A stretch of DNA of 64,000 nt from Streptosporangium lutulentum (GCF_030811455.1 NZ_JAUSQU010000001.1:2356001-2420000), one strand, 5' to 3'. Shown: positions 45,953-54,669, counted from the stretch's first letter. The notes: a model not told the origin generated them from the sequence alone. Numbers and translations: made by a program.

Positions 45953-46903
45953 ATGACCATGCCATCCCAACCTGCGATCACGGCGACCGGACTGCGCAGG
46001 TCGTACGGTGACCACGTCGTGCTCGACGGCATCGACCTGAAGGTCCCGCGCGGCACCGTTTTCTCGTTGCTCGGCGCCAACGGCGCCGGCAAGACCACCA
46101 CGGTCAAGATCTTATCCACCCTGATCCGCGCGGACGGGGGCAGCGCGCGGATCGCGGGTCACGACCTGTCCGCCGAGCCGGACGCGGTGCGTGCCTCGAT
46201 CGGCGTCACCGGCCAGTTCTCGGCGGTCGACAACCTGCTGACCGGTCAGGAGAACCTGACCCTGATGGCGGATCTGCACCACCTCGACCGGAAGACGGGC
46301 AGACGCCGGACCGCCCAGCTGCTCGAACAGTTCGACCTCGTCGACGCGGCCAGGAAGACGGCGGCGACCTACTCCGGGGGGATGCGGCGGCGGCTCGACC
46401 TCGCGATGACGCTGGTCGGCTCACCGCAGGTGATCTTCCTCGACGAGCCGACCACCGGGCTGGACCCGCGCAGCCGCCGCGCCATGTGGCAGATCGTGCG
46501 GGAGCTCGTGGCGGGTGGCGTCACCATCTTCCTCACCACTCAGTACCTGGAGGAGGCCGACGAGCTCGCCGACCGGATCGCGGTGCTCGACCACGGGAAG
46601 ATCGTCGCCGAGGGCACCGCGGACGAGCTCAAGCGGCGCATTCCCGGCGGCCACGTCCTGCTGCGGTTCGCCGACGAGCGCGACCTCGAATCCGCCGTGC
46701 GCGCCGTGGGCCAGGTGTCCCGCGACAGCGACACCCTCGTCCTGCGCGTACCGCACGACGGCAGCCTCAGGTCGCTGAAGGCACTGCTCGACCGGCTTGA
46801 CCGGAACGCGGTCGAGGTCGACTCGCTGAGCGTGCACACCCCCGACCTCGATGACGTCTTCCTCGCTCTCACCGGCAACAAGGAGAAGGTGACCGCACCA
46901 TGA
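45953..46903 (+). CDS. DrrA-type ABC exporter ATPase
   Basis: 316 aa. Walker A GANGAGKTT, signature YSGGMRRR, Walker B VIFLDEPTTGLD, H-loop LTTQYLEEAD, and a C-terminal domain of about 90 residues as in daunorubicin-resistance DrrA. Twenty-one bases after the DUF4097 stop; its stop overlaps drrB (ATGA, 46900). Exports hydrophobic drugs or lipids with the next product. Confidence 0.93.
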   Translation: MTMPSQPAITATGLRRSYGDHVVLDGIDLKVPRGTVFSLLGANGAGKTTTVKILSTLIRADGGSARIAGHDLSAEPDAVRASIGVTGQFSAVDNLLTGQENLTLMADLHHLDRKTGRRRTAQLLEQFDLVDAARKTAATYSGGMRRRLDLAMTLVGSPQVIFLDEPTTGLDPRSRRAMWQIVRELVAGGVTIFLTTQYLEEADELADRIAVLDHGKIVAEGTADELKRRIPGGHVLLRFADERDLESAVRAVGQVSRDSDTLVLRVPHDGSLRSLKALLDRLDRNAVEVDSLSVHTPDLDDVFLALTGNKEKVTAP

Positions 46904-47703
46904 GCACCGTGATGAGCACCGCGGCGTACGCCCTGACCGACTCGGCGACGATGCTTCGCCGCAACCTCAAGCGCATGGTGCGCTACCCGTCCATGACACT
47001 GCAGCTCATCGGCATGCCGATCGTCTTCCTGCTGCTGTTCGTCTACGTCTTCGGCGGAACGCTCGGCGCCGGGCTCGGCGGCGTCTCCGGCGGACGTGCG
47101 GAGTACGTCAACTACGTCACCCCCGCGATCATCCTGATGACGATCACCGCCGCGGTCCAGGGCACCACCATCTCGATCGCCATGGACATGACCGAGGGCA
47201 TCGTCGACCGGTTCCGCACCATGGCCATCGCCCGCGTGTCCGTCCTGACCGGGCACGTCGTCGGCAGCCTCATCCAGACGATGCTCGGCATCGCGGCGGT
47301 CGTCGGCGTCGCGCTGCTCATCGGCTTCCGGCCGTCGGCGGGGCCCGGCGACTGGCTCGCCCTCGTCGGTGTCCTGGTGATGATGGCCTTCGCCTTCATC
47401 TGGCTGTCGGTCGCGTTCGGCCTGGCCAGCAAGACCGTCGAGTCGTCGAGCAACGTCGGCATGCCACTGTTGCTGCTCCCGTTCCTGGGCAGCGGGTTCG
47501 TCCCGACCGACTCGATGCCCACCGTCCTGCGCTGGTTCGCCGAGTACCAGCCGTTCACGCCGCTCATCGAGACCCTGCGCGGCCTGCTGATGGGCACGCC
47601 GATCGGCGACAACGCCGTCATCGCGGTCGGCTGGTGCGTCGTCATCGCGCTCGGCGGCTACCTCTGGTCGAAGAAGCTGTTCAACCGCGAGTCCACCCGC
47701 TAG
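46900..47703 (+). CDS. DrrB-type ABC-2 exporter permease
   Basis: 267 aa, six membrane segments. Family marks: N-terminal MLRRNLKRMVRYPSMTLQLIGMPIVFLLLFVYVFGG, YVTPAIILMTITAAVQGTTISIAMDMTEGIVDRFRTMAI, and the late LPFLGSGFVPTDSMPTVLRWFAEYQPFTP. Pairs with the ATPase just upstream. Confidence 0.93.
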   Translation: MSTVMSTAAYALTDSATMLRRNLKRMVRYPSMTLQLIGMPIVFLLLFVYVFGGTLGAGLGGVSGGRAEYVNYVTPAIILMTITAAVQGTTISIAMDMTEGIVDRFRTMAIARVSVLTGHVVGSLIQTMLGIAAVVGVALLIGFRPSAGPGDWLALVGVLVMMAFAFIWLSVAFGLASKTVESSSNVGMPLLLLPFLGSGFVPTDSMPTVLRWFAEYQPFTPLIETLRGLLMGTPIGDNAVIAVGWCVVIALGGYLWSKKLFNRESTR

Positions 47704-47833
47704 GCGGCACCCGGGCCAAGGAGAAACGGTGCGGCGCCGACGGATCTCACCGGTCGACTCGCTGCCCGTCACCCGCCCCGAGAGCCGGCCGTTCGATCCG
47801 CCGCAGGAACTCCGGCTCGGCGGACAGGTCGTG

Positions 47834-47874
47834 ACCCTCGATCCGCGCCGCCCTCGCCGGTGCGGATCGAGGGT
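47834..47874 (+). terminator. Terminator after the DrrAB operon
   Basis: ACCCTCGATCCGC and GCGGATCGAGGGT form a perfect 13-bp stem with a 15-nt loop, 130 bp beyond the drrB-like stop. No T-tract. Confidence 0.7.
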
Positions 47875-47902
47875 CCCTGGCGATCTCGCGGCGTGACTCC
47901 GC

Positions 47903-47933
47903 TTGACCTTGACACGGTGACAAGGTCTTCACT
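47903..47933 (+). promoter_or_regulatory. MerR-type promoter with operator GACCTTG-N9-CAAGGTC
   Basis: A -35 TTGACC (47903-47908) and a -10-like TTCACT (47928-47933) are separated by 19 bp, the long spacer of MerR-activated promoters, and the spacer is filled by a perfect 7-bp inverted repeat (47905-47911 / 47921-47927). It drives the HEAT/MerR-HEAT operon. Confidence 0.8.
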
Positions 47934-47957
47934 GTGGCCAAAGAGGAGGTGGTCCCG

Positions 47958-48626
47958 ATGACCATGCCGAAACAGGACACGGATACGACTCGAGCTTTTC
48001 AGGGGCTGGAGGACGGCAACTCGTCAGTGCGGCTGCGGGCAGCGCTGGCGGTCGGCACGGACCCTGACCCGCGGTTCGTCGACAAGCTCATCGAACGATC
48101 CGCGATCGAACCCGAATTCTACGTGCGCGATATGCTGACGTGGGCACTCACCCGCCACCCGGCGTCCATGACGATTCCGGCGCTTCTGGAGGAACTCCAC
48201 TCGGAGCGTGCGCAGGCACGAAGCCAGGCGCTGCACACGCTGTCCAAGATCGGGGATCGGCGAGCATGGCCGGCGATCACGCGGGCGCTTCTGTCCGACG
48301 CCGACGATGAGGTTGCGCGGAGTGCCTGGCGGACGGCGGTTGTGCTCGTGCCCGAAGGTGAGGAGCCCGAGTTGGCCGCGGTGTTGTCGACACAGCTCGG
48401 GCGCGGCGAACGTGAGACGCAGCTGAGCCTCAGCCGGGCGCTGATCGCGCTCGGTGAGGTGATTCTGCCGATTCTGCGCGCTGCGATGACGGATCTCGAC
48501 CCTCGCGTGCGCGCGCACGCGATCGCCACGGAACGGCTGTTGCGCGACCCGGACGCCGGATTCGAGTTCGCGATCAAGGAGGCGAAGCGCGTCGTGGCCC
48601 TCGGCGGGAGCGGTCAGGAGGAGTGA
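47958..48626 (+). CDS. HEAT-repeat protein
   Basis: 222 aa, soluble. At least four helical repeats of HEAT/PBS type (NSSVRLRAALAVGTDPDP; FYVRDMLTWALTRHPASMTIPALLEELHS; AQARSQALHTLSKIGDRRAWPAITRALLSDADDEVARSAW; DPRVRAHAIATERLL). ATG 47958 has AGGAGGT 7 bp upstream; the in-frame GTG 47934 would lie right at the promoter -10 and is rejected. Six bases separate it from the MerR-HEAT gene. A protein-binding scaffold is likely; partner unknown, possibly the HEAT part of its own regulator. Confidence 0.85.
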   Translation: MTMPKQDTDTTRAFQGLEDGNSSVRLRAALAVGTDPDPRFVDKLIERSAIEPEFYVRDMLTWALTRHPASMTIPALLEELHSERAQARSQALHTLSKIGDRRAWPAITRALLSDADDEVARSAWRTAVVLVPEGEEPELAAVLSTQLGRGERETQLSLSRALIALGEVILPILRAAMTDLDPRVRAHAIATERLLRDPDAGFEFAIKEAKRVVALGGSGQEE

Positions 48627-48632
48627 CAGGCA

Positions 48633-49637
48633 GTGTTGATCGGCGAGGTGGCACAACGGTCCGGGGTCAGCGCCCGCATGCTCAGGCATTACGACTCGCT
48701 CGGCCTGGTGCGGCCGACGGGTCGCACCGGCGCCGGTTATCGAGAGTACTCCAGCGAGGACATCCGGCGGATCTTCCATATCGAGAGCCTGCGGTCATTG
48801 GGGCTGTCGCTGCGTGACGTCAAGCGCGCGCTCGACGATCCCGGCTTCGCGCCCTCGGAGCTCGTCGACGACCTCATCCGCCAGACGCGAGAACGCATCG
48901 CGGGTGAGACGGAGCTGCTCACGCGACTCCGTCGGATCGATGCCGCGGAACCCGCCAGCTGGGAGGACGTCCTCCAGGTCGTCGCGCTCCTCCAGGCGTT
49001 GGGGTCGAAGAGCGCGGGGAAGCGCCAGAGCGCGGCCATGTCCTCGGTCGAAGAGGTTCCGGTTCCGGTGGAAGCGCTGGTCGAGGCAGTGCTGAACGAG
49101 ACGGACCCGAACGTCGCCGGAGCCCTTCGATGGGCCCTGGCGCAATCGGGCGATGACGGATTGGCACTGCTGGCGGAGGGCCTCGGCTCGCCGGTGGCCG
49201 AGGTGCGGAAGCGTGCCGTCCAGTCCATCGCCGAGATTCCGAACGGTGAGGTGACCGCCCTGTTGCTGGACGCTCTCGCGAACCCCGACGTCGTGGTCCG
49301 CAGGTACGCGGCTCTGGCGCTCGGGGCACGTGGAGTGGCCGACGCGGTCCCGACGCTCATCGACATGGTCGTCGAGGGGGCGAACGACGTCGACGCGGCC
49401 GACGCGCTGAGCGCGCTGGCGAGTCGCCCCGCGTTGGCGGATCAGATCGCCACCGGCCTCATCGATCGCCTCACTCACGGCACCGCCGAATCGTCCGCGC
49501 GTCGACGGCTGACCCAGGCGCTCGCGGACATCCCGGGAGCCACGACGTCACGTGCCCTCGCGGATCTGTCACATGACGAAGACCCCGGCGTCGCGCTCAC
49601 CGCTGTGTACATTCTCGGGATACGCGACGCACGATAA
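48633..49637 (+). CDS. MerR-family regulator with C-terminal HEAT repeats
   Basis: 334 aa from GTG 48633. MerR winged HTH residues 1-70 (LIGEVAQRSGVSARMLRHYDSLGLVRPTGRTGAGYREYSSEDI), a dimerisation coiled coil to about 120, a short linker, then HEAT/PBS repeats about 140-334 (PNVAGALRWALAQSGDDGLALLAEGLGSPVAEVRKRAVQSIAEIPNGEV...). The repeat domain replaces the usual small-molecule or metal pocket. Autoregulation through the MerR operator at 47905-47927 is likely. Confidence 0.9.
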   Translation: MLIGEVAQRSGVSARMLRHYDSLGLVRPTGRTGAGYREYSSEDIRRIFHIESLRSLGLSLRDVKRALDDPGFAPSELVDDLIRQTRERIAGETELLTRLRRIDAAEPASWEDVLQVVALLQALGSKSAGKRQSAAMSSVEEVPVPVEALVEAVLNETDPNVAGALRWALAQSGDDGLALLAEGLGSPVAEVRKRAVQSIAEIPNGEVTALLLDALANPDVVVRRYAALALGARGVADAVPTLIDMVVEGANDVDAADALSALASRPALADQIATGLIDRLTHGTAESSARRRLTQALADIPGATTSRALADLSHDEDPGVALTAVYILGIRDAR

Positions 49638-49664
49638 AGGATCTTTCCTGGGGTGCCGTGTACG

Positions 49665-49706
49665 CGGTGGCCCTGTCGTCGCCGGGCGCCGCCGACAGGG
49701 CCACCG
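49665..49706 (+). terminator. Hairpin terminator after the MerR-HEAT gene
   Basis: CGGTGGCCCTGTCG and its exact complement (14 bp) with a 14-nt loop, 28 bp after the stop. Confidence 0.75.
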
Positions 49707-49911
49707 CCGGCTAGGCCCCCGTCGACGGGGTCACCGCCGACAGGACCGCGGCGTCGCCGAGAACCCCCGCTGCATCGCGCTTGTCGCCGAGGACCCCGGC
49801 TGCGCGGAAGCCGGGGTCGCCGCGGGGGCGCTCGCGCTGGGCAGGATCGCGGCCGGCCCGCTGCCGCCGGAACCCCGGGCCGTCACCCCGCCGCCACCGC
49901 ACGCGCCGAGC

Positions 49912-50424
49912 ATGCCGCTCGCTCCCTACCAGCGGGCCGTCTTCACCGCCTCCGCCTGGTCCGTACGCCCCCTGCTGGTCGCCGTGGCGCTGACGGCCCT
50001 GATCATGTGGGTCGGCGTCGAAAGGTACGCCGACGGGCACGACATCACCCTCATCGGCTTCGCCGGTTGGTACTCCATGATCGGCCTCGTGTTTCCGCTG
50101 TTCATCGCGGCACCCGCGTACACCCGCGTGCAGATCGACGGTTCCGGCGTCACGGTGCGGGTGCCCATGCTGCCCGTCCTGAGCCGCACCGTCCCGTACG
50201 AAGGCATCCGCTTCGCGGAGGTCGGAAGTGAGTCCCCGCCTGGGCGGTACAGGCTGAGTGACACCGACTCCGGGTGGGGTGTCGTCACGGGCAAGGGGCC
50301 GGTGCTCGTCGTGTCGCTGGCCGACTCGCGGTCCTTCGTCTACTCCACGCGCGAGGCGGAGACGGCGGCGCGGCTGATCAACGGCTGGCTGAACCGGCAA
50401 CGCGGAGGGGCCGCATCGTGCTGA
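49912..50424 (+). CDS. Two-TM membrane protein, possibly the C-terminal part of a larger ancestor
   Basis: 170 aa. Two hydrophobic helices (VRPLLVAVALTALIMWVGVERY; FAGWYSMIGLVFPLFIAAPAY) then a soluble domain of PH-like strands (YTRVQIDGSGVTVRVPML...RTVPYEGIRFAEVG). The reading frame is open upstream to the terminator region at 49706, in Ala/Pro-rich sequence. In other actinomycetes comparable genes next to a YtrA-type GntR encode longer DUF1648-like proteins, so an N-terminal loss is possible. Its end overlaps the GntR start. Confidence 0.6.
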   Translation: MPLAPYQRAVFTASAWSVRPLLVAVALTALIMWVGVERYADGHDITLIGFAGWYSMIGLVFPLFIAAPAYTRVQIDGSGVTVRVPMLPVLSRTVPYEGIRFAEVGSESPPGRYRLSDTDSGWGVVTGKGPVLVVSLADSRSFVYSTREAETAARLINGWLNRQRGGAASC

Positions 50425-50783
50425 TCACCGTGGACGCCTCGTCGGCGCAGCCGCTCGCCGACCAGGTGGCCGGCTCCGTCCGCAGCGCGGTCGCCGACGG
50501 CCTGGCCTCTCCCGGCGACAGGCTCCCCTCCGCGCGCACCGTGGCCGCCTCCCTCGGCATCAACCTGCACACCGTGCTGCGCGGCTACCAGCAGCTCCGC
50601 GACGAGGGTCTGGTCGAGCTGCGCCGCGGCCGCGCGGCCGTGATCACGGCCATGGCCGACCAGTTCCGGCTGCGGCTCACGGTGGCGGCCGAGGAGTTCG
50701 CCAGGACCGTCCGCCACGTGGGCGCCTCCGACGAGGAAGCGGTCGCCGCCGTGCGGCAGGCCCTGCTCAACCTCCACGAATGA
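50418..50783 (+). CDS. GntR-family regulator, YtrA subfamily
   Basis: 121 aa from GTG 50418. Winged HTH residues about 8-75 (PLADQVAGSVRSAVADGLASPGDRLPSARTVAASLGINLHTVLRGYQQLRDEGLVELRRGRAAVI), then only two short helices, the minimal YtrA architecture. YtrA-type regulators usually repress an ABC transporter or membrane protein in the same operon, here the overlapping gene at 49912. Confidence 0.92.
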   Translation: MLITVDASSAQPLADQVAGSVRSAVADGLASPGDRLPSARTVAASLGINLHTVLRGYQQLRDEGLVELRRGRAAVITAMADQFRLRLTVAAEEFARTVRHVGASDEEAVAAVRQALLNLHE

Positions 50784-50908
50784 CCTCGCGAGCGGGGTCC
50801 CGCCGACGGGCCGCCGCCTGCGAGTCATGTCGTGGTGGGCCGGTCGTGTCCCGTTCCGGGGGTTTCCCCGTATCGCGCCCGCGGCGCGGGAGCGATGCGG
50901 GGACGCGG

Positions 50909-51961
50909 TCAGGCGGCGGCGCGTTCGTCGACGGGCCGGCGGCGCAGGAGTGCGTGCTCGATGGCGGGGGGGTCGTAGGCCATGTCGAGCGTGCCGATAT
51001 CGGTGCCGGGTGGCACGATCTCGTCGATCCGGTCGAGGATCTTGTCGGTGAGCGTGACGTCGAGGCCGGCGAGAAGGTCGTCGAGGTGCTCCATGGTGCG
51101 CGGCCCGATGATCGCGGACGTGACGCCGGGGTGGGCGATCGCGAAGGCCATGGCCAGGTGGGTCAGCGGGATCCCGGCGTCCTGGGCGAGCGGGACGAGC
51201 TGCTCGACGGCGTCCAGCCGGCGCTCGTCGCTCAGGTGCTTGAAGCCGAACTGGGATCGGTGTGTGGTGTTCTGCCGGTTCTTGCGGTAGCGGCCGGTGA
51301 GCAGACCGCCGGCGAGCGGGCTCCAGACCAGGGAGCCCATGCCGTACTCCTGGACGACGGGGAGGACCTCGCGCTCGATGCCGCGGTTGAGGATCGAGTA
51401 CGGAGGCTGCTCGGTGCGCAGCCGGATCAGGCCGCGCCGCTCGGCGACCCAGTGGGACCGGACGATGTCCGAGGCGGGCAGGGAGGAGGTGCCGACGGCC
51501 CGGACCTTGCCGGCGCGCACCAGGTCGGTGAGCACCGAGAGGGTCTCCTCGATGTCGGTGTCGGGGTCGGGCCGGTGGATCTGGAACAGGTCGACGTAGT
51601 CGGTGCCCAGGCGGCGCAGCGAGTCGTCCAGGGCGCGGATCAGCCAGCGGCGTGAGGCACCCGACCGGTTGGGAGGAACCGGGGTGCCGCCGCCGGGGCC
51701 GTGGTTCACGGAGAACCGGGCCTTGGTGGCGAGCACGACGTCGTCGCGGCGCCCCTTGAGGGCCTTTCCCACGATCTCTTCGGACTCGCCGTGGGAGTAC
51801 ATGTCGGCGGTGTCGATGAAGTTGATCCCCGCGTCCAGGGCCTTGTGGATGATGCGGATCGAGTCGTCGTGGTCGGGGTTGCCGAGGGCCCCGAACATCA
51901 TGGCGCCGAGTGCGTAGGGGCTGACCTGGATGCCGGTCCGGCCGAGGGTGCGGTACCGCAT
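50909..51961 (-). CDS. Aldo/keto reductase
   Basis: 350 aa from ATG 51961 (RYRTLGRTGIQVS, canonical AKR start). Catalytic Asp/Tyr in NFIDTADMYSHGE, Lys in LATKARFS, His in FQIHRPDPD; NADPH site SAIIGPRTMEHLDDLL. Different from the AKR at 33689 (low identity). Upstream lies a large double palindrome (52032-52069) matching the operator of the TetR at 34842, and a 65-bp segment homologous to that gene's promoter. Confidence 0.92.
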   Translation of the reverse strand: MRYRTLGRTGIQVSPYALGAMMFGALGNPDHDDSIRIIHKALDAGINFIDTADMYSHGESEEIVGKALKGRRDDVVLATKARFSVNHGPGGGTPVPPNRSGASRRWLIRALDDSLRRLGTDYVDLFQIHRPDPDTDIEETLSVLTDLVRAGKVRAVGTSSLPASDIVRSHWVAERRGLIRLRTEQPPYSILNRGIEREVLPVVQEYGMGSLVWSPLAGGLLTGRYRKNRQNTTHRSQFGFKHLSDERRLDAVEQLVPLAQDAGIPLTHLAMAFAIAHPGVTSAIIGPRTMEHLDDLLAGLDVTLTDKILDRIDEIVPPGTDIGTLDMAYDPPAIEHALLRRRPVDERAAA

Positions 51962-52031
51962 GTGGTTCTCTCCTGGGGTCGCGGTCGAGATGGGGTGAGC
52001 GCTGGTTCGGACGCCGTACTCTGAACAAAAG

Positions 52032-52069
52032 CGGAACGTCTTTCCGGAACTATACGGAAAGACGTTCCG
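52032..52069. promoter_or_regulatory. Double TetR operator: CGGAACGTCTTTCCG and its inverted copy
   Basis: Two 15-bp elements in exact inverted orientation, separated by 8 bp (GAACTATA). Each is itself quasi-palindromic. The same element occurs once at 34807-34821. Confidence 0.8.
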
Positions 52070-52167
52070 GTTATGCAAGCGAAGGATGTCGCGACGGTGT
52101 GGAGATACGGGGCGGGTAGCGTGCAGACCGTCGCGTGGGCGGGGCGCCGCCCCTACCGTCGCAGGGT

Positions 52168-53307
52168 ATGCAGACCGTGGATGTACTGGTCGTGGGCGCG
52201 GGCCTGGCAGGACTGCGCACAGCCCGCCTGCTCGCGCGACGGGAACTGAACGTGATGGTGGTCGACCGCCGCAGGTCGCTGTCGAGGGGCATCCGCACGA
52301 CGGGGATCTTCGTGCGGCGCACCCTCGATGACTTCGACGTACCGGATCACCTGCTCGGGCCTGGTGTGCGGGACGTGCTGCTGTATCCGCCGTCGCGGCG
52401 GGCGCCGATCCGGCTCACCAGTGACCGGGACGAGTACCGCGTGGCCGACATGGCGGCCGTCTACGAGCACGAGCGCCGCGCGGCGGAGTCAGCCGGGGCA
52501 CGAGTCCGCCTGGGCGTACGGTATGTCGGCGCGTCGATGGGGTGTGTGCGGTTCGAGGGTGCGGAACCCGTGACGGCCCGGTTCGTCGTCGGCGCGGACG
52601 GCGCCCGCTCACAGGTGGCCCGTGATCTCGGCCTTGACGTCAACCGGCGCTTCCTGGTCGGTGCCGAGATCGTCCACCCGGTCGCGTCGAGCGCGACCGC
52701 CCCCGCGTTCCACTGCGTGCTGGATCCCCGGGTCGCTCCGGGGTACCTGGGGTGGGTCATCGACGACGGCCGGCACGCGCACGTCGGCGTCGCGGGCTAT
52801 CCGGACGCGATGCGCACCGGCGTCCGCCACCTGCTGGACGCCTTCGCCGCGGACGCGCCCGGCCATGCGGCGCCGACCGGGCCCGTCGAGCGCCGAGGCG
52901 GCCCGATCCCGGTCGGCGGTGTGCTGCGACGGTTGGTGTGCCCCGCCGGACTGCTCGTCGGAGACGCGGCGGGCGCGGTGTCGCCACTGACGGCCGGTGG
53001 GCTGGATCCCTGCTTGCGCATGTCCGAACTGGCCGCGGCGGTCGCCGCCGAGTACCTGCGTACCGGAGACCGGCGCACATTGAGCCGGTACGACGGGGGC
53101 GCGTTGCGGACCCGGTTCCGAGGCCGGCTGTTGCTGCGCCGCGTGTTCGCCGGGATCCGATCCCCCGTCGCGGCGGAGGTGGCGGTGACCGCGCTCCGTG
53201 GTCGTGCCGGTCGTGCTGCGGCGGCGCGAATCCTGTTCGGCGACGGCTCGTTTCCCGACGTCGGCTCACGGCTCGCCGACCCGGCGACCGACGGCCCGGG
53301 CCGGTGA
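52168..53307 (+). CDS. FAD-dependent oxidoreductase, geranylgeranyl-reductase-like
   Basis: 379 aa. N-terminal VDVLVVGAGLAGLRTARLLARR, middle VVGADGARSQVAR, and LLVGDAAGAVSPLTAGGLDPC, a pattern of the geranylgeranyl reductase/FixC/tryptophan-halogenase-like flavoproteins. Substrate unknown; could saturate prenyl chains or oxidise a small molecule. ATG 52168 lacks a clear Shine-Dalgarno. The divergent AKR shares the upstream operator region, so both may answer to the same TetR. Confidence 0.82.
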   Translation: MQTVDVLVVGAGLAGLRTARLLARRELNVMVVDRRRSLSRGIRTTGIFVRRTLDDFDVPDHLLGPGVRDVLLYPPSRRAPIRLTSDRDEYRVADMAAVYEHERRAAESAGARVRLGVRYVGASMGCVRFEGAEPVTARFVVGADGARSQVARDLGLDVNRRFLVGAEIVHPVASSATAPAFHCVLDPRVAPGYLGWVIDDGRHAHVGVAGYPDAMRTGVRHLLDAFAADAPGHAAPTGPVERRGGPIPVGGVLRRLVCPAGLLVGDAAGAVSPLTAGGLDPCLRMSELAAAVAAEYLRTGDRRTLSRYDGGALRTRFRGRLLLRRVFAGIRSPVAAEVAVTALRGRAGRAAAARILFGDGSFPDVGSRLADPATDGPGR

Positions 53308-53378
53308 CGACACCCCGCTTCGCCCGTGCTGAGTCGATCCTCACCCCGACGCGACGGGCTACGGTTGTCACCGTGACG

Positions 53379-53873
53379 ATGCATGACCCGACCGCGGTGC
53401 CGCTCGATCCGTATGCGGCGTCGCTGGCACGAAAATGGATGGCCGCGGGGGCGTTGATCCGCGACGCGGTGGGCGCGGTGCTGCTGGTCGATCCGACCTA
53501 CAAACCGCAGTGGGAGGTGCCCGGAGGGTCCGTCGACGCCGGTGAGTCTCCTCTGGCGGCGTGCCGGCGTGAGGTGGTCGAAGAGCTCGGCCTGGACCGG
53601 CCGGTGGGGCGCGTGCTGGCGGTCGATTGGATACCGTCCCGGCCCGGCTGGCCGGACGGGCTGATCCTCCTGTATGACGGCGGGGTGCTCACCGCCGCTG
53701 AGATCGCCGCTATCCGGCTTCCCGCCGACGAACTGGCCGCTTGGGCGTTCGTTGACCCGGACGAGGTGCCCGGCCGGGTGCCGGCGCCACTGGGCCGGCA
53801 GATCGCCGCCGGCCTGCGGGCCGAGGCCGACGGCACGGTGGCCTACCTGGAGGACGGTTATCTCGCGGGCTGA
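53379..53873 (+). CDS. Nudix hydrolase
   Basis: 164 aa from ATG 53379 (GTG 53373 two codons upstream is possible). Complete Nudix box G-x5-E-x7-REVVEELGL starting at GSVDAGE, about residue 49. Hydrolyses a nucleoside diphosphate linked to some group X; the family does not tell which. Sequence upstream (CTACGGTTGTCACC) suggests a -10 very close, so the message may be leaderless. Confidence 0.9.
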   Translation: MHDPTAVPLDPYAASLARKWMAAGALIRDAVGAVLLVDPTYKPQWEVPGGSVDAGESPLAACRREVVEELGLDRPVGRVLAVDWIPSRPGWPDGLILLYDGGVLTAAEIAAIRLPADELAAWAFVDPDEVPGRVPAPLGRQIAAGLRAEADGTVAYLEDGYLAG

Positions 53874-53941
53874 CCGGACCGCACACGCCGAAGGCGTCGT
53901 CGGTTGCGCGGCGAGGCGGGGGGAAGTGGAACAATCCCGGT

Positions 53942-54604
53942 GTGTCTGAGGAACTGTCACGTTGGTATCGAGGCCGCATGGTGTTCGGCCCGTTCCCGCC
54001 GTTCGAGGCCGAGGAAGCCGAGATCCTTGAGCGGGAGATCGGGGCGTCCCTGCCTGCGGCCTACCGCAGGTTTCTCGAGGCCGCCGGCGGCTCTCACCTC
54101 GAGTACGCCATCGACATCCCGGCCGGTGAGCCGGACTCCGAGACCTTGGGCTTCAACGAGCTCTACCGGCTCGGCCGGGGGGAGGACGGTGACTACGGCT
54201 ACGGGACGCTGCTGGGGGAGTACCGCGGCGGCTCCAGCGGGTGGCTCGCCGCCGAGGTCCCGCTCGACGGGCTGTTGCCCATCGCTCGCAACGGCGGCGG
54301 CGACACCCTGTTTCTCGACCTGAGCCCCGCTGCTCACGGCCACGTCCACGCGTTCGTCCACGGGCTCCCCGGCTGGGCCGGACCCCGCGGGCAGGGCCTT
54401 CTCACCAAGATCGCCGACTCCTTCGACGCCTACCTCGACAACCTGCTCATCGATCCTGACATGGCCGAGCTGACCTGGGGTGACGTGGCCGGCGACGACC
54501 CGGCCGCCCCCTGGAGACGCACGGTCGAGGCGTGGCTGGACACCGGTCTGCCCGGCTGGCGCGACGAACCGTGGGCCAACGACCGACCTCGGCTCCCCGG
54601 CTGA
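53942..54604 (+). CDS. SMI1/KNR4 (SUKH) family protein
   Basis: 220 aa from GTG 53942. FEAEEAEILEREIGASLPAAYRRFLEAAGGSHLE is the classical SUKH start (helix then LP..YR.FL...GG), followed by strand-rich core and WLAAEVPLDGLLPIARNGGGDTLFLDLSP, the D.l.fd...g motif. Probably an orphan immunity-type protein; no toxin adjoins. Confidence 0.88.
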   Translation: MSEELSRWYRGRMVFGPFPPFEAEEAEILEREIGASLPAAYRRFLEAAGGSHLEYAIDIPAGEPDSETLGFNELYRLGRGEDGDYGYGTLLGEYRGGSSGWLAAEVPLDGLLPIARNGGGDTLFLDLSPAAHGHVHAFVHGLPGWAGPRGQGLLTKIADSFDAYLDNLLIDPDMAELTWGDVAGDDPAAPWRRTVEAWLDTGLPGWRDEPWANDRPRLPG

Positions 54605-54669
54605 GTCGTGCGACGCCAGAGCCCCGGAAAGGCCGGCGACGAGACCCGCGCATCAGAGCGCCGCCGTCG

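Noticed and set aside
44090..46015. Long minus-strand open frame across the RHH and DUF4097 region
   Set aside because: Opposite two recognisable genes and their intergenic operators; no motif.
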